Numbered from the stretch's first letter, positions 24,823-35,913 are shown. The stretch: 64,000 bases of DNA from Nitrospira sp. (GCA_022226935.1 CP092081.1:1247760-1311759), one strand, 5' to 3'. Notes: generated by a model from the sequence alone, not told the origin. Translations and numbers: made by a program.

Positions 24823-27471
24823 TTACTCGCTTAGAAGGCGTTGTTGCAATGCAGCGAGTCGATTGAGGGCATCAAGGGGTGTCATGGAGAAGAGGTCCAT
24901 TTGTCGGACTTCTTCCAGCATGGGATGGGGTGCTGGGAGAGTGGAATCAAACTGAAGGGCTTGCTGAGTTTCAAGAATGGGACGCGGGGTTGTTGTCGAT
25001 TCCAGTTGGGCAAGGACGGCCTTGGCTCGCTGTATGACCGTTTCGGGAAGCCCTGCCAGTTGAGCAACGTGGATTCCGTAGCTACGATCAGCTCCCCCTT
25101 GGATGATCTTCCGCAGAAATAAAACTTTCCCATCGCGCTCCTTCACCGCCACAGAATAATTTGTAATCCCTGTTCGCAACCCTTCCAATTGCGTCATTTC
25201 ATGATAGTGCGTTGCAAAGAGCGTGCGGGCTCCGAGTCGCTGGGGATCCTGGATGAACTCCGCAATGGCCCAGGCTATGCTCAGTCCGTCGTAGGTACTG
25301 GTCCCCCTGCCGATTTCATCTAATAGAATCAAGCTCCGCGCAGTCGCGCAGTTGAGGATGTGAGCTGATTCGGTCATCTCTACCATAAAGGTGCTTTGGC
25401 CGCCGGCAAGATTGTCTGACGCACCGACCCGGGTAAAGATACGATCGACCAATCCGATCCTGGCCTCCGCTGCTGGAACGAAACTCCCCATTTGCGCCAT
25501 CAACGTAATGAGGGCCACCTGACGAAGGTAGGTGCTTTTTCCCGCCATATTGGGGCCGGTCAAAATGTGAAGGCGGCTCGTGTGCAGATCCAGATGGGTG
25601 TCGTTGGGGATGAATCCTCCAGAAAGTTCGAGTCGCTCGACGACGGGGTGTCGGCCTTGCTTGATGTGGAGCACGTCACCCGTGTCGATGGTCGGCCGCA
25701 CATACCGGTTCAATCCCGCAGTTTCCGCGAGTGCTGCGAGAACGTCCAGAACGGCGAGCCTCCGACTGATGTCTTGCATGCGGGCAGTTTCGGCGGCGAG
25801 GCCTGTTCTCAGCTGTTCGAAAAGCAATTGCTCGAGTGCCATGAGTTTGGCATCGGCTCCGGTGACCCGTTCCTCCAGTTCCTTTAGCTCAGCCGTCATA
25901 AATCGTTCAGCATTGACCAGTGTTTGCTTTCGAATATAGTCAGGCGGAACCTTACCGAGATTGGCTTTCGTCAGTTCGATGTAATATCCGAAGACCTGGT
26001 TGTAGCGAATTTTCAGAGACTCGGCGCCAGTGCGCTCCCGTTCCTTGGCCTCAAGTCCTGCAATCCATCCTTTCCCTTCACGACTGGCTTTACGAAGCTC
26101 GTCGACATCGGGGTGATATCCGTCCTTCAACATGCCCCCGTCGCGAATTGAAACCGGCGCTTCGGGAAGAATGGCTTGTTCGATCAGCTCGTACAGGTCC
26201 TGCGCGTTGTCCCAGGACGCTGAGAGCTCGGCCAGTAGTGGGGCTTGCAGGTGAGACAGTTCAGTCTGAATGGCAGGCAAGGAGGATAAGGAGAGTTTCA
26301 AGGCCAACAGGTCGCGTGGATTGGCCACGCCGAGAGAGATCCGGCTGCAGAGTCGCGAAATATCCTGGACGGTTCGTAGCGCCGTTCGAAGTCGAACCCG
26401 TGGCTCGATGCTCTGTTTGAGCTCATCAACGGCGGTGAGACGCGCTTCGATAGGAGCATAGCTGATCAACGGGCGCAGGAGCCACTCGCGGAGCAACCGG
26501 CTTCCCATAGCAGTGACCGTGCGATCGAGGACACCTAATAATGTATACGGAGAGCGGCTATTCGGCGCTTCGTCCCAGCGGCCGGCGGGTTTGACGAGTT
26601 CCAAATTTCGGATGGTGACGCTATCCAGATGCATGGCGTCGTGGGACTGTCTCACCCGCAGCTGTCGAATATGGTCGAGCGAGGCCGAGGGCTGTGTCTC
26701 CCTGACATAACGCAACACGGCCGCTCCCGCTTGAATGCCCACTGTGAGTTGGTGGCATCCGAAGGCGTCCAGCGAATGCACATGAAAATGTTCCTGAAGC
26801 AGAGTGCGACCGCTGTCCAACTCAAACCAGGTGGCCGGTTGTGCGCAACAGCGAGGTCCGGTCAATTCAGCCATCCAAGATTGTTCTCCCGGTGCACTCC
26901 CTTCGGCATACAGCAATTCTTTCGGGTCAAGCCGTGCGAGTTCGTCCATAAGAGCGATCTGCGCTTGTGAGCCATGAAATTCACAGAGCCAGTACTCTCC
27001 CGTTGACACTTCGAGCGTCGCAAGCCCGAACGAACAGGCGGTAGGTTCGTAGCCTGCAGAGCGTGAGCGGGTGGCCACGGCTGCGAGGACATTAGATTCC
27101 GAGGAGGGGAGGAATTCGCTATCAATCAGGGTGCCGGGAGTATAGAGCCGGACGACTTCGCGGCGGACCAGCCCCTTGGCCAATTTGGGGTCTTCGACTT
27201 GCTCGCAGAGGGCGACTGTTCGGCCCGCACGAAGGAGCTTGGCGATGTAGTTTGTCGCGGCATGGTAGGGCACGCCGCATAGAGGAATCGGCGTTTCGCT
27301 GGATTTATCTCGGGATGTCAGCGCAATCGAGAGAAGCTTGGAGGCTTCGATCGCGTCTTCCTGAAACATTTCATAGAAATCGCCGACCCGGAAAAACAGA
27401 ATGGCATCACGGTAGGCCTGTTTGATCTCGCGATACTGCCGCATCAACGGCGTGCCGTCAGCGTCACCCAT
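24823..27471 (-). CDS. mutS: DNA mismatch repair protein MutS
   Basis: Recognises mismatches and small loops in DNA. The N-terminal mismatch-binding motif is in FFRVGDFYEMF (Phe-x-Glu). The ATPase domain has Walker A GPNMAGKSTYLRQ, then the Walker B region ILLDEIGRGTSTYDGLSIAW and FATHYHEMTQLE. The length of 882 aa is typical. It is the last gene of the minus-strand group pdxJ-nnr-tsaE-lapA-mutS; its start overlaps the lapA-like gene by 8 nt. No mutL is in the window. Confidence 0.97.
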   Translation of the reverse strand: MGDADGTPLMRQYREIKQAYRDAILFFRVGDFYEMFQEDAIEASKLLSIALTSRDKSSETPIPLCGVPYHAATNYIAKLLRAGRTVALCEQVEDPKLAKGLVRREVVRLYTPGTLIDSEFLPSSESNVLAAVATRSRSAGYEPTACSFGLATLEVSTGEYWLCEFHGSQAQIALMDELARLDPKELLYAEGSAPGEQSWMAELTGPRCCAQPATWFELDSGRTLLQEHFHVHSLDAFGCHQLTVGIQAGAAVLRYVRETQPSASLDHIRQLRVRQSHDAMHLDSVTIRNLELVKPAGRWDEAPNSRSPYTLLGVLDRTVTAMGSRLLREWLLRPLISYAPIEARLTAVDELKQSIEPRVRLRTALRTVQDISRLCSRISLGVANPRDLLALKLSLSSLPAIQTELSHLQAPLLAELSASWDNAQDLYELIEQAILPEAPVSIRDGGMLKDGYHPDVDELRKASREGKGWIAGLEAKERERTGAESLKIRYNQVFGYYIELTKANLGKVPPDYIRKQTLVNAERFMTAELKELEERVTGADAKLMALEQLLFEQLRTGLAAETARMQDISRRLAVLDVLAALAETAGLNRYVRPTIDTGDVLHIKQGRHPVVERLELSGGFIPNDTHLDLHTSRLHILTGPNMAGKSTYLRQVALITLMAQMGSFVPAAEARIGLVDRIFTRVGASDNLAGGQSTFMVEMTESAHILNCATARSLILLDEIGRGTSTYDGLSIAWAIAEFIQDPQRLGARTLFATHYHEMTQLEGLRTGITNYSVAVKERDGKVLFLRKIIQGGADRSYGIHVAQLAGLPETVIQRAKAVLAQLESTTTPRPILETQQALQFDSTLPAPHPMLEEVRQMDLFSMTPLDALNRLAALQQRLLSE

Positions 27472-27835
27472 CGACGGGTTCTCCCTCAGAAGGGATGTCC
27501 GACGAGGTTCCGACGCGGCGGGCGGCTTTGTCGAGCGCCTGGCGCAGCCGTTCCAGATCGACTTCGGCTTCCTGCAAGGCCTTGGTTTTTCGCCGCAGCT
27601 CGATTCGCCCGCGGACCCAAGCTGGAAACAGCAGAATGCCGGATACCAGCAGGCCGACGCCGAAGGCGGCCAGAATCGGCTTATAGATCAGAATCGATGC
27701 CGATCGAAGGCCGAAGAAATACCGGAGGGTGACCTCCTGTTCTTGATTCTGAAGGAAGAACGACAGAGCGAGCAGCAGTACCGTCCCGACCAATATCAAG
27801 CGGATCAACGCGAGGCCCTCCTTGGCCGGGGTCAT
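27464..27835 (-). CDS. LapA/DUF1049-domain membrane protein (123 aa)
   Basis: Two hydrophobic helices (LIRLILVGTVLLLALSFFL and ILAAFGVGLLVSGILLFP), joined by a short loop with LRYFFG, followed by a coiled-coil-like cytoplasmic tail (RRKTKALQEAEVDLERLRQA). This layout is that of the LapA domain, which in E. coli works with LapB in tuning lipopolysaccharide synthesis. No lapB is adjacent, so the exact role is open. It overlaps tsaE by 4 nt and mutS by 8 nt. Confidence 0.82.
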   Translation of the reverse strand: MTPAKEGLALIRLILVGTVLLLALSFFLQNQEQEVTLRYFFGLRSASILIYKPILAAFGVGLLVSGILLFPAWVRGRIELRRKTKALQEAEVDLERLRQALDKAARRVGTSSDIPSEGEPVDG

Positions 27836-28425
27836 TGTACACGGGTTTGTGAAACCACTCTAGTGGGACGACGCAGCGAGATATGAGAGCGAAGCGCGAG
27901 GAGCAGGCGAGACGCCGCCGACCCTTTGGCTGTGAACACCGCCTGTCGCGCGGACGGGGGGCGATGTGTGAGGCGAACCTCGAGACGGTCAATCGGCAGC
28001 CCTGCGCCCCAGCGTTCGGCCCACTCGATAGCGATGATGGCACGGCCATCTACGTAGTCACCAAGGCCGGTATTGTCGAGTTGGGCGGCAGTGAGCCGGT
28101 ATAAATCAGTGTGGATCAGCGGAAGGCGCCCCCGGTATTCGTGGATCAAGGTGAAGGTCGGACTACTCACAGCCGTTGGTTCGGCGCCGAGTCCATCGGC
28201 AATCCCTCGAACCAGTGACGTTTTTCCGGTTCCCATTTCTCCGAACAGAGCCACGACTTCGCCTCCCTTGAGGAGGAGGCCCAGACATCGCCCCAGCCGG
28301 TGAGTCTGTTGCCGGGAGCGAAGTATGATGCTCCAGGATTTGGTGGCACCGGGAGGCCTCGCCTTCTTCTGCCGGGCAGGTGAAGCGGTCGACAGTTTAG
28401 AGATGCGTGGTTGGTGCGATGGCAT
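27832..28425 (-). CDS. tsaE: tRNA t6A biosynthesis ATPase TsaE
   Basis: The ATPase partner of TsaB/TsaD in making threonylcarbamoyl-adenosine at tRNA position 37. Walker A is GEMGTGKTS (residues 62-70), followed by SSPTFTLIHEY and HTDLYRL, then IAIEWAERWG, all family features. The N-terminus has about 28 extra basic residues (ARQKKARPPGATKS) before the domain, and the gene overlaps nnr by 29 nt; a later start may be real. At 197 aa it is longer than the usual 150-160. Confidence 0.92.
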   Translation of the reverse strand: MPSHQPRISKLSTASPARQKKARPPGATKSWSIILRSRQQTHRLGRCLGLLLKGGEVVALFGEMGTGKTSLVRGIADGLGAEPTAVSSPTFTLIHEYRGRLPLIHTDLYRLTAAQLDNTGLGDYVDGRAIIAIEWAERWGAGLPIDRLEVRLTHRPPSARQAVFTAKGSAASRLLLALRSHISLRRPTRVVSQTRVQ

Positions 28426-29953
28426 GGGGGATATGGCGAATCAGATCGCGGGCAATCATGCCGGCCTGGCCGAGCTGCTGCGCGGCGAGATCTCCGGCAA
28501 GACCATGAAAGTAGGCGGCGGCACAGGCAGCGTCCCAGGGGGCCACACCTTGAGCGAGCAACCCGCCGACCATGCCGGTCAAGACATCTCCGGTTCCCGC
28601 GGTGGCCATTCCAGGATTGCCAGTCGGACAGATCGCTGCCACTCCGTCCGGTCTGGCAATGACCGTCCGGGCTCCTTTAAGCACCACGAACACGCCGCGT
28701 TCACGCGCGAAGCGCGTCGCTGTGCCGAGGCGATCTTCATTCACGGACTGGGTAGTGGCCTCTGCTTCGAGTCTGGCCATTTCGCCGGGATGGGGCGTGA
28801 TGATCGGCGGGCGATGGCATTCCGTCAGCAAGGAAGCCTTTCCCGCCAAGGCATTGAGCGCATCAGCATCGAGCACGCAAGGCTTGTCGATGCGTTTCAC
28901 GAATTCTTGTACCAAATCGACGGTCTCCGGATGCGTCGTCAGCCCAGGACCGATCGCCACGGCATCGCGGGATCCCGCGAAGGTGAGGAGGCGATCTAGG
29001 CCCGAGCGGGCAAAGGTGCGGGCCTTGGTTTCCGGCATCGGCAGGGTCATGGCTTCGAGTAATTTAGCCTCCAGGACGTCATTGACGCTCGAAGGAACGG
29101 CGGCCGTGACGAGACCGGTTCCGACTCGAAGTGCCGCCAGAGCCGCCATGGCCGCGGCGCCCGTCTTGCCGACCGATCCTGCGATGATGCCGAGATGCCC
29201 ATAGGTGCCTTTATGCGAGGACGGACGTCGCGGAGGAAGCGCTGCCTGTGCGGAGTCGCTGGTCAGAAGCAGCAGACGGCTCCCGACGGCGTCGACAAAC
29301 GAAGATGGAATGCCAATATCGGCCAGACGCACCAGCCCGGCGCAATCGATGCCGGCTCCGCAATAGAGGCCTGCTTTTGGCAATCCAAAGGTGACGGTGA
29401 GGTCCGCGCGTACCGCAGTGCCCAGGATAGATCCGGTATCGGCATGGAGGCCTGATGGAAGGTCTACGGCGACGGTGAAGCGTCCGGCGACATTGATGGC
29501 GTCTATCGCATCGCGGTACAAGCCGATCACCGGCGTGGAGAGTCCGGTGCCTAAAATGGCGTCGATAATGATGTCGCTTGGCGCCAGCCGTTGTTGAAGG
29601 GCGTTCGTATCAGTGGGACGAGTAATGGACGATGGGCCTGCCGTCCGGTGAAATCGCTGATACATCGCCTTCGCATCACGGCTGAGATCGGCAACTGGCG
29701 CTAATAACAACACGTGGACCCGGGCTTTTTTTCGGCGTAACAGTCGAGCGACGACGAAACCATCCCCGCCGTTGTTGCCCTTGCCACACAGGATGACGAC
29801 CTTTTTTCCTGCGACCGATCCGTACCGCGCCTCAAGATGAGTCACCACACCAGTTCCGGCTCGTTCCATCAGCACGAGGGACGGTACCTGCGCCTCGGTA
29901 ATCGTCCGATGGTCAAGTGCGCGCATTTGCTCGGCGGTCACGATCGGTATCAT
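28397..29953 (-). CDS. nnr: Bifunctional NAD(P)H-hydrate epimerase/dehydratase
   Basis: Repairs hydrated NADH and NADPH. The N-terminal epimerase (YjeF_N, 1-215) has CGKGNNGGDGFVVARLL and DLPSGLHADTG. The C-terminal ADP-dependent dehydratase (about 230-500) is ribokinase-like, with ITPHPGEMARLE and the catalytic ATAGTGDVLTGMVGGLLAQ. The length of 518 aa equals the usual fusion. The gap to pdxJ is 59 nt. The order with tsaE (nnr-tsaE) is common in bacteria. Confidence 0.95.
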   Translation of the reverse strand: MIPIVTAEQMRALDHRTITEAQVPSLVLMERAGTGVVTHLEARYGSVAGKKVVILCGKGNNGGDGFVVARLLRRKKARVHVLLLAPVADLSRDAKAMYQRFHRTAGPSSITRPTDTNALQQRLAPSDIIIDAILGTGLSTPVIGLYRDAIDAINVAGRFTVAVDLPSGLHADTGSILGTAVRADLTVTFGLPKAGLYCGAGIDCAGLVRLADIGIPSSFVDAVGSRLLLLTSDSAQAALPPRRPSSHKGTYGHLGIIAGSVGKTGAAAMAALAALRVGTGLVTAAVPSSVNDVLEAKLLEAMTLPMPETKARTFARSGLDRLLTFAGSRDAVAIGPGLTTHPETVDLVQEFVKRIDKPCVLDADALNALAGKASLLTECHRPPIITPHPGEMARLEAEATTQSVNEDRLGTATRFARERGVFVVLKGARTVIARPDGVAAICPTGNPGMATAGTGDVLTGMVGGLLAQGVAPWDAACAAAYFHGLAGDLAAQQLGQAGMIARDLIRHIPHAIAPTTHL

Positions 29954-30012
29954 GACGTCAATCGGGCCTCCGACCGGGGACTGAAGTTGGGCCTTGCGCG
30001 GGCAGAGCCAGG

Positions 30013-30726
30013 CTAGGCCACCAATTCTTTCATTTCACGAACCGCTTGAACGAGCCCCACCATGAGGGATCGAGCGATAATGCTGTGGCCGATATTGAAT
30101 TCGACGATCTCCGGCAGTTTGGCCAACCGTTTGACGTTTTTATAGGTCAGACCATGGCCGGCGTTCACTCCGAGACCGAGTTTGTATGCCAGTTTTGCCG
30201 CCTGCGTGATGGCTTCAAATTCTTCGTCTTCTTCCTTGGAGCGTTTGGCGTTGGCATAACGGCCGGTGTGTAACTCGACATAGGCCGCGCCGATTTTGTG
30301 AGCGGCTTTGATTTGATCCAAGCTGGGTTCGATGAACAGACTGGTCGGAATGCCGCCATCCCGCAGCAAATCGACGATCTTTTGGATGCGCTCGCGGTGG
30401 TTGGCGACATCCAAGCCGCCTTCCGTAGTCAACTCTTGGCGACGTTCCGGAACCAACGTGACCAGGTCGGGCTTCACGCTCAAGGCGATTTTGGCCATGG
30501 CGTCATCGGCGGCCATCTCCAAATCCAATTTGGTTCGAACGATTTCCCGCAGCATGGTCAGGTCGCGGTCTTGAATATGCCGGCGGTCCTCCCGAAGATG
30601 CACGACGAGACCGTCTGCGCCGGCCAGTTCGACGAGGATGGCGGCGGTTAGAGGATCGGGGTCGGTCCCGCCACGCGCCTGCCGGAGTGTTGCCACATGA
30701 TCGATGTTGACGCCCAGTCGAGCCAT
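30013..30726 (-). CDS. pdxJ: Pyridoxine 5'-phosphate synthase
   Basis: Condenses 1-deoxyxylulose 5-phosphate with 3-amino-2-oxopropyl phosphate to give pyridoxine 5'-phosphate (DXP-dependent vitamin B6 route). It has the N-terminal [26 protein letters not shown], the [18 protein letters not shown] active-site segment, and GHGLTY near the end. The length of 237 aa is typical. GCGGAGG precedes the ATG. It is the first gene of the minus-strand operon and diverges from the aspartate-family operon. Confidence 0.96.
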   Translation of the reverse strand: MARLGVNIDHVATLRQARGGTDPDPLTAAILVELAGADGLVVHLREDRRHIQDRDLTMLREIVRTKLDLEMAADDAMAKIALSVKPDLVTLVPERRQELTTEGGLDVANHRERIQKIVDLLRDGGIPTSLFIEPSLDQIKAAHKIGAAYVELHTGRYANAKRSKEEDEEFEAITQAAKLAYKLGLGVNAGHGLTYKNVKRLAKLPEIVEFNIGHSIIARSLMVGLVQAVREMKELVA

Positions 30727-31027
30727 TACGCCTCCGCAACTCCCATGAATGACGATGGAGAAAGATTTCGGAACTGGTCGAAATTCATAGACAATTCTGT
30801 TGTTCCTGAGGCATTATTAACAGAAGACGGTGGGGCGGGGCAAGAAGGCTCCGTTCAATGGGCCGTCACGCTTTTCTCGCGTTCATGGCAGAGCGGCAAG
30901 CCGCAACTCTATAGAAATATAGTGAAATTGACTCGTTTTGAGGGCTCTATTAAAATACGCCCCTTTCAGAGGCGTGACGACGCAACCCGTTCAGCAGAGG
31001 CCCCGCCAGTAGGAGTCTGACACATCC
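30727..31027. other. Divergent promoter region between pdxJ and the alaC-like gene
   Basis: A 301-nt region read outward on both sides. It holds a clear plus-strand promoter at 30928-30956. I saw no reliable minus-strand promoter for pdxJ, although one must lie here. An in-frame plus-strand ORF through it has no ribosome site and no domain, so no gene is called. Confidence 0.6.
30928..30956 (+). promoter_or_regulatory. Promoter of the aspartate-family operon
   Basis: TTGACT (30928-30933), a 17-nt spacer and TAAAAT (30951-30956), each one base from consensus. The leader to the first ATG is about 65 nt. Confidence 0.7.
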
Positions 31028-32224
31028 ATGTCGATCAGCGACGGTTTTTACCGCATCAAGCGACTTCCTCCTTACGTATTTGCCCAGGTGCAATCCCTGA
31101 AACTCGAGGCACGTCAGCGGGGTGAGGATATCATCGACTTCGGCATGGGCAATCCCGATCAGCCCACGCCGCCTCATATTGTCGACAAACTGATCGAGGC
31201 GTCCAAGAAAGCCAAGAATCACCGCTATTCGGCCTCGCGTGGCATTACCAAACTGCGCCATGCGATTACCGGTTGGTACAAGCGGAACTACGATGTGGAT
31301 TTGGATCCCGAGACCGAAGCGATTGTCACGATCGGCTCGAAAGAAGGTCTCGCGCACTTGGCGTTGGCTACGATCGGGCCGGGCGACGTGGTGCTGACGC
31401 CGACTCCGACCTATCCCATCCACATGTACAGTTTCATTATTGCGGGCGGCGAGGTACGCGGGATTGAGCTGCGTCAGGACAGCGATTTCTTCGACGATCT
31501 GCTACGGGTCTATCGCCAAACGTTGCCGCGGCCGCGTATTCTGGTGATCAATTTTCCACACAACCCCACGACCGCGGTGGTCGACCTCGAGTTCTTCAAG
31601 AAAATCGTCGCGTTTGCCAAAGAGCACGACGTCATTGTGATTCACGATCTGGCCTACGCGGATATCGCGTTCGATGGGTATAAGGCGCCGAGTTTTCTGC
31701 AGGTGCCAGAGGCAAAGGACGTGGGCGTCGAGTTTTACACGCTGTCCAAAGCCTATAACATGCCTGGATGGCGGGTCGGCTTTTGTGTCGGCAACCGTGA
31801 AGTGGTGGGAGCCCTCGCGAAGCTGAAGAGCTATCTCGATTACGGTATTTTTCAGCCGATTCAAATCGCCAGCACCGTCGCGTTGAACGGACCGCAGGAC
31901 TGTGTGAAAGAGGTTGTACAGCGGTATCAAAACCGCCGGAATGTCCTGGTGAACGGGCTGAATCGTATCGGGTGGCCCGTGGCCTTGCCTAGGGCGACGA
32001 TGTTTGTCTGGGCTCGTATTCCGGATCCGTTTCGGCACATGGGGTCGCTGGAGTTTTCGAAATTGCTGCTCCGTGAAGCGAAGGTTGCAGTATCGCCGGG
32101 CATCGGCTTCGGTGAAGGCGGCGATGAATTCGTGCGGTTTGCCCTCGTGGAGAACGAGCACCGCACGCGGCAGGCGCTCCGCGGGATTCGGAAAGTGTTG
32201 AATTTGGATGATCAGGAATCATGA
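31028..32224 (+). CDS. alaC: Alanine-type class I aminotransferase
   Basis: A PLP-dependent aminotransferase close to AlaC, which makes alanine from pyruvate and glutamate. It has [46 protein letters not shown] and the PLP-lysine segment [17 protein letters not shown]-diaminopimelate aminotransferase is the nearest alternative, and the operon with aspartate-pathway genes could favour a lysine role. The next gene's ATG overlaps its stop (ATGA). Confidence 0.87.
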   Translation: MSISDGFYRIKRLPPYVFAQVQSLKLEARQRGEDIIDFGMGNPDQPTPPHIVDKLIEASKKAKNHRYSASRGITKLRHAITGWYKRNYDVDLDPETEAIVTIGSKEGLAHLALATIGPGDVVLTPTPTYPIHMYSFIIAGGEVRGIELRQDSDFFDDLLRVYRQTLPRPRILVINFPHNPTTAVVDLEFFKKIVAFAKEHDVIVIHDLAYADIAFDGYKAPSFLQVPEAKDVGVEFYTLSKAYNMPGWRVGFCVGNREVVGALAKLKSYLDYGIFQPIQIASTVALNGPQDCVKEVVQRYQNRRNVLVNGLNRIGWPVALPRATMFVWARIPDPFRHMGSLEFSKLLLREAKVAVSPGIGFGEGGDEFVRFALVENEHRTRQALRGIRKVLNLDDQES

Positions 32225-33534
32225 AGACTGAGATCGGAGTCGGATTAATCGGCTTCGGCACCGTCGGGACCGGCGTGGCTCGAGTGCTGATCGAAAACGC
32301 GGAATTGATCCGTCGGCGGGTAGGCGTGCCTATCAAATTGGTGCGCATTGCGGATTTGGACATTACCCGTGACCGGGGCGTGGCGATTCCGCCAGGCGTG
32401 CTGACTACGGACATTCAGCAGGTGCTGGAAGACCCGCGCGTCGATATTGTGATTGAGTTGATGGGCGGGTATGACCTTGCGAAACGCGTGATTCTGGATG
32501 CGGTGCAACGAGGCAAGCACGTCGTGACGGCGAATAAGGCTCTCTTAGCCGTGCATGGAGAAGAAATTTTCGCTGCCGCTTCGCGTCGCGGGATCGACCT
32601 GGGATTCGAGGCGAGCGTGGGTGGCGGCATCCCGGTGATCCGCGCCTTGATGGAAGGTTTGGCCGCGAACAATATTCAATCCATCTATGGCATCATCAAT
32701 GGTACGTCGAATTATATTCTGAGCCGGATGACCAGCGAAGGACAGCGGTTCGAGGTCGTGTTGGAGGAAGCCAAACGAGCCGGCTATGCCGAGGCTGACC
32801 CGACATTCGATGTCGCAGGTATCGATTCGGCCCATAAACTCACCATCATGGTCAGTCTGGCCTACGGCACTCCGGTCAACTTCAAGGAAATTTATACCGA
32901 AGGCATTACCGGCCTGACGCCGCTGGATATCGCCTATGCCAAGGAGTTTGGCTTTACCATCAAGTTGCTGGCGATTGCCAAGTTTTCCGATGGAGACATT
33001 GAAGCGCGCGTCCATCCCACCATGGTGCCATCGGCCTCACAAATTGCAAAAGTAGATGGGGTGTACAATGCCATTCAGTTGGTGGGTGATGCCGTCGAAG
33101 ATGTGGTGCTGTATGGGCGTGGCGCCGGATCGATGCCAACGGGAAGCGCTGTCGTGAGCGATGTGATGTCCATCGCGCGCGATCTGCTCAAGGATGCGAC
33201 GGGGCGCGTTCCACCCGCCTCATATCAGCCGGATTACCGGCGGCCGCTGCGTATCCGGCCGATGGAAGAAATCACCTCGTTATATTACATTCGCTTCATG
33301 GTTCTGGATCGGCCCGGGGTCTTGTCTCAGATCGCGGGGGTGTTGGGGCGCTACAGCATCAGCATTTCCTCGGTGCTTCAGCAAGGACGCAAAGAAGGGC
33401 AGACCGTGCCGGTCGTCATCATGACGCATATGGCGAAAGAGCGTGATATCCAAAACGCGCTTCGCGAGATCAATCCGATGCCCTACATCTCCGAACCGAC
33501 GACATTGATCAGAGTCGAGGGGAAAGACGAATGA
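32221..33534 (+). CDS. hom: Homoserine dehydrogenase
   Basis: Reduces aspartate semialdehyde to homoserine. An NAD(P)-binding motif GFGTVGTGV opens the protein; NKALLAVHG and the substrate domain ([20 protein letters not shown], then [10 protein letters not shown]) follow; a C-terminal ACT domain (residues about 355-430, [19 protein letters not shown]) suggests feedback inhibition by threonine. The length of 437 aa is normal. It overlaps the preceding gene by 4 nt. Confidence 0.96.
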   Translation: MKTEIGVGLIGFGTVGTGVARVLIENAELIRRRVGVPIKLVRIADLDITRDRGVAIPPGVLTTDIQQVLEDPRVDIVIELMGGYDLAKRVILDAVQRGKHVVTANKALLAVHGEEIFAAASRRGIDLGFEASVGGGIPVIRALMEGLAANNIQSIYGIINGTSNYILSRMTSEGQRFEVVLEEAKRAGYAEADPTFDVAGIDSAHKLTIMVSLAYGTPVNFKEIYTEGITGLTPLDIAYAKEFGFTIKLLAIAKFSDGDIEARVHPTMVPSASQIAKVDGVYNAIQLVGDAVEDVVLYGRGAGSMPTGSAVVSDVMSIARDLLKDATGRVPPASYQPDYRRPLRIRPMEEITSLYYIRFMVLDRPGVLSQIAGVLGRYSISISSVLQQGRKEGQTVPVVIMTHMAKERDIQNALREINPMPYISEPTTLIRVEGKDE

Positions 33535-33580
33535 CGGGGGCGTTTCCGACCTCAATGAGAAGGTGGTTGACTAGATCGTT

Positions 33581-34639
33581 ATGACTCGCTGGCGCGGCAT
33601 TATCGAAGAATACCGGAAGTTCCTGCCGGTGACGGCTCAGACGTCGGTCATCACGCTGGGAGAGGGCAACACGCCCCTCATCCGCGCGACGCGGCTGGCA
33701 AAAAAAATCGCCCCGGGTGTAGATCTCTACCTCAAGTATGAAGGGATGAACCCCACGGGATCCTTCAAAGATCGCGGCATGACCATGGCCATTTCCAAGG
33801 CGGTCGAAGGAGGAGCGAAAGCGGTCATTTGCGCCTCCACCGGCAATACGTCCGCATCGGCAGCGGCGTATGGCGCCCGGGCTGGCATCGCGGTGTATGT
33901 GCTGATCCCCGCTGGAAAAATTGCGCTCGGCAAGTTGTCGCAGGCCATGATGCACCAAGCCATCGTCATTCAGGTTGAAGGAAACTTTGACCAGGCGTTG
34001 ACCATCGTCAAGGAGTTATCGGCAACCTATCCGGTGGAATTGGTGAACTCGCTCAATCCGTACCGGATCGAAGGTCAAAAAACGGCCGCGATGGAGATCT
34101 GCGACGATCTTGGGGATGCGCCGACCGTCCATGTACTTCCTGTAGGGAATGCGGGTAATATCACCGCCTATTGGAATGGGTATCGCGAGTATCGTGCCGC
34201 CAATCAAACGACGCGCTTGCCTCGCATGATGGGGTTTCAAGCCGCCGGAGCCGCGCCGATCGTTTTGGGGCATGTCGTGAAAGAGCCGCAGACCGTCGCA
34301 ACGGCGATACGGATCGGCAACCCGGCGAGCTGGCAGTCGGCCCTTACGGCGGTGAAAGAATCGTCCGGCGCCATCGATATGGTCACGGATGAAGAAATTC
34401 TCCATGCCTACGCCTTGGTCGCGCGGGAAGAAGGGGTCTTTTGTGAGCCAGCATCGGCCACTTCTGTGGCCGGTGTGATTAAGTTGAGCCAAGCCGGACA
34501 ATTAAAGGAAGGTGCCACGGTCGTCTGTACATTGACTGGGCACGGTTTGAAGGATGCCGATACGGCGATCGGCATTTCACGTCAGCCTCAAACGGTGAAA
34601 GCTACTCGCGATGATGTGGCCCGCCTCCTTCATGTCTGA
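33581..34639 (+). CDS. thrC: Threonine synthase
   Basis: Converts O-phosphohomoserine to threonine with PLP. The PLP lysine is K63 in [15 protein letters not shown], and [18 protein letters not shown] binds the phosphate. The length of 352 aa matches the short class common in Gram-positives and archaea-like branches. It lies 46 nt after hom. Its substrate requires a homoserine kinase, and no thrB is present here; see the next gene. Confidence 0.95.
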   Translation: MTRWRGIIEEYRKFLPVTAQTSVITLGEGNTPLIRATRLAKKIAPGVDLYLKYEGMNPTGSFKDRGMTMAISKAVEGGAKAVICASTGNTSASAAAYGARAGIAVYVLIPAGKIALGKLSQAMMHQAIVIQVEGNFDQALTIVKELSATYPVELVNSLNPYRIEGQKTAAMEICDDLGDAPTVHVLPVGNAGNITAYWNGYREYRAANQTTRLPRMMGFQAAGAAPIVLGHVVKEPQTVATAIRIGNPASWQSALTAVKESSGAIDMVTDEEILHAYALVAREEGVFCEPASATSVAGVIKLSQAGQLKEGATVVCTLTGHGLKDADTAIGISRQPQTVKATRDDVARLLHV

Positions 34640-34657
34640 TTACCTCAGGAACATTGC

Positions 34658-35908
34658 ATGAAATATTTGATCCTGCATGCCGACGGGATGGCAGACCTTG
34701 CCTGTGCGGAGCTCGGTGGGAGCACGCCTCTTCAAGCGGCCAAGACTCCTTATCTTGACCAAATCGCCCAGCGTGGAGAAGTGGGACTCTTGAGCCTTCC
34801 TTCCGATGCGGGCAGGACGGGCAGCGATGTCACCGCGGTTGCCGTGTTGGGATATGATCCCAAGAAATATTATCCGGGCCCCGGTCCTCTGGAGGCCGCG
34901 GGTCTCGGGGTGACGGTGGGTGAACAGGATGTGGTGTTCCGTTGCACGATGGTCACGGTGCGCGGCGAGTCCGCTTCAGGCGGGAAAGATCGCGCAGCCG
35001 ACATCAAGAAGCTCGGACCGCATGTGATCATGGAAGATGCGACGGCCGGGCTCATCGAGACGGAAGAGGCTCGGGAATTGGTTGAAGCCGTCAACGAACA
35101 GCTGGGGTCGGAGAGCATTCAGTTTTATCCTGGTTCCGGTCATCGGCACTTGATGGTGTGGGTGGGAGGAAAATCGCGCGCGGCTTGTGTCGATCCTCAG
35201 CAGCTCGTTGGCCACTCGATTGCCGAGGCTCTGCCGGCCGGTGATGGCGCTGATGTGCTGCGGAAAATCATGGACGCCTCCTTCTTTATTCTGCGCGATC
35301 ATCCGGTCAACGAGGAGCGTGAACAAGAAGGACTGAAGCCGGCGAACTGTCTGTGGTTGTGGGGGCAGGGGCGCGCTCCCTTGTGGCCACCGTTGCCGGA
35401 ACGTTATCAGATCACCGGTGTCGTGATATCAGCCAGTGATGTACACCGTGGAGTCGGCCTCTGTGCCGGAATGGACGCGGCCGAGCTGCCGGCCGATAGC
35501 GGCGATGAATCGGAAACGTTCGCCGGCTGTGTGAACGCGGTCGTCCACGAGTTGGCGAAGAAAGATTTCGTCTATCTCCATGCCGGGTTGTCGGACGATG
35601 TGTTGCATGCGACCGATATCCACGACAAGGTGCAGGCGATCGAACGTTTCGATGCCCAGGTGGTCGGGCCGATGCTTGCGGCGTTGGCCAAGTATCCGGC
35701 GTACCGGCTGCTCGTGGTGTGCGATCCCGGGTTGGCGAAGGGGCATGGCTCAGAGGTTCCGCCGATATTGTATGCGTTGTGCGACGGTGCCGCCCAACCA
35801 TCGGCCGGCTCGGCCACCCGCTTTCATGAACAGGACAAGGCCATTGCCGGATCTGCGCCTCGCGATGCCACAAAACTCATGATGCGATTATTTCCTCGAG
35901 GAGCCTAA
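34658..35908 (+). CDS. Phosphoglycerate-mutase-like protein, probable homoserine kinase
   Basis: A member of the cofactor-independent phosphoglycerate mutase (ApgM) branch of the alkaline-phosphatase superfamily. It has ILHADGMAD with a metal-binding Asp, [16 protein letters not shown], the catalytic Ser region [17 protein letters not shown] (S56), and a later [19 protein letters not shown] metal site. The length of 416 aa is standard. The gene sits between thrC and lysC; related proteins in thr operons are catalogued as proposed homoserine kinases (TIGR02535, from memory). Glycolytic phosphoglycerate mutase is the alternative. The kinase role rests on context. Confidence 0.85.
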   Translation: MKYLILHADGMADLACAELGGSTPLQAAKTPYLDQIAQRGEVGLLSLPSDAGRTGSDVTAVAVLGYDPKKYYPGPGPLEAAGLGVTVGEQDVVFRCTMVTVRGESASGGKDRAADIKKLGPHVIMEDATAGLIETEEARELVEAVNEQLGSESIQFYPGSGHRHLMVWVGGKSRAACVDPQQLVGHSIAEALPAGDGADVLRKIMDASFFILRDHPVNEEREQEGLKPANCLWLWGQGRAPLWPPLPERYQITGVVISASDVHRGVGLCAGMDAAELPADSGDESETFAGCVNAVVHELAKKDFVYLHAGLSDDVLHATDIHDKVQAIERFDAQVVGPMLAALAKYPAYRLLVVCDPGLAKGHGSEVPPILYALCDGAAQPSAGSATRFHEQDKAIAGSAPRDATKLMMRLFPRGA

Positions 35909-35913
35909 GGGTT

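Noticed and set aside
30697-31020. Plus-strand open frame of 107 codons between pdxJ and alaC
   Set aside because: No ribosome site, no domain, partly antisense to pdxJ, and it contains the operon promoter.
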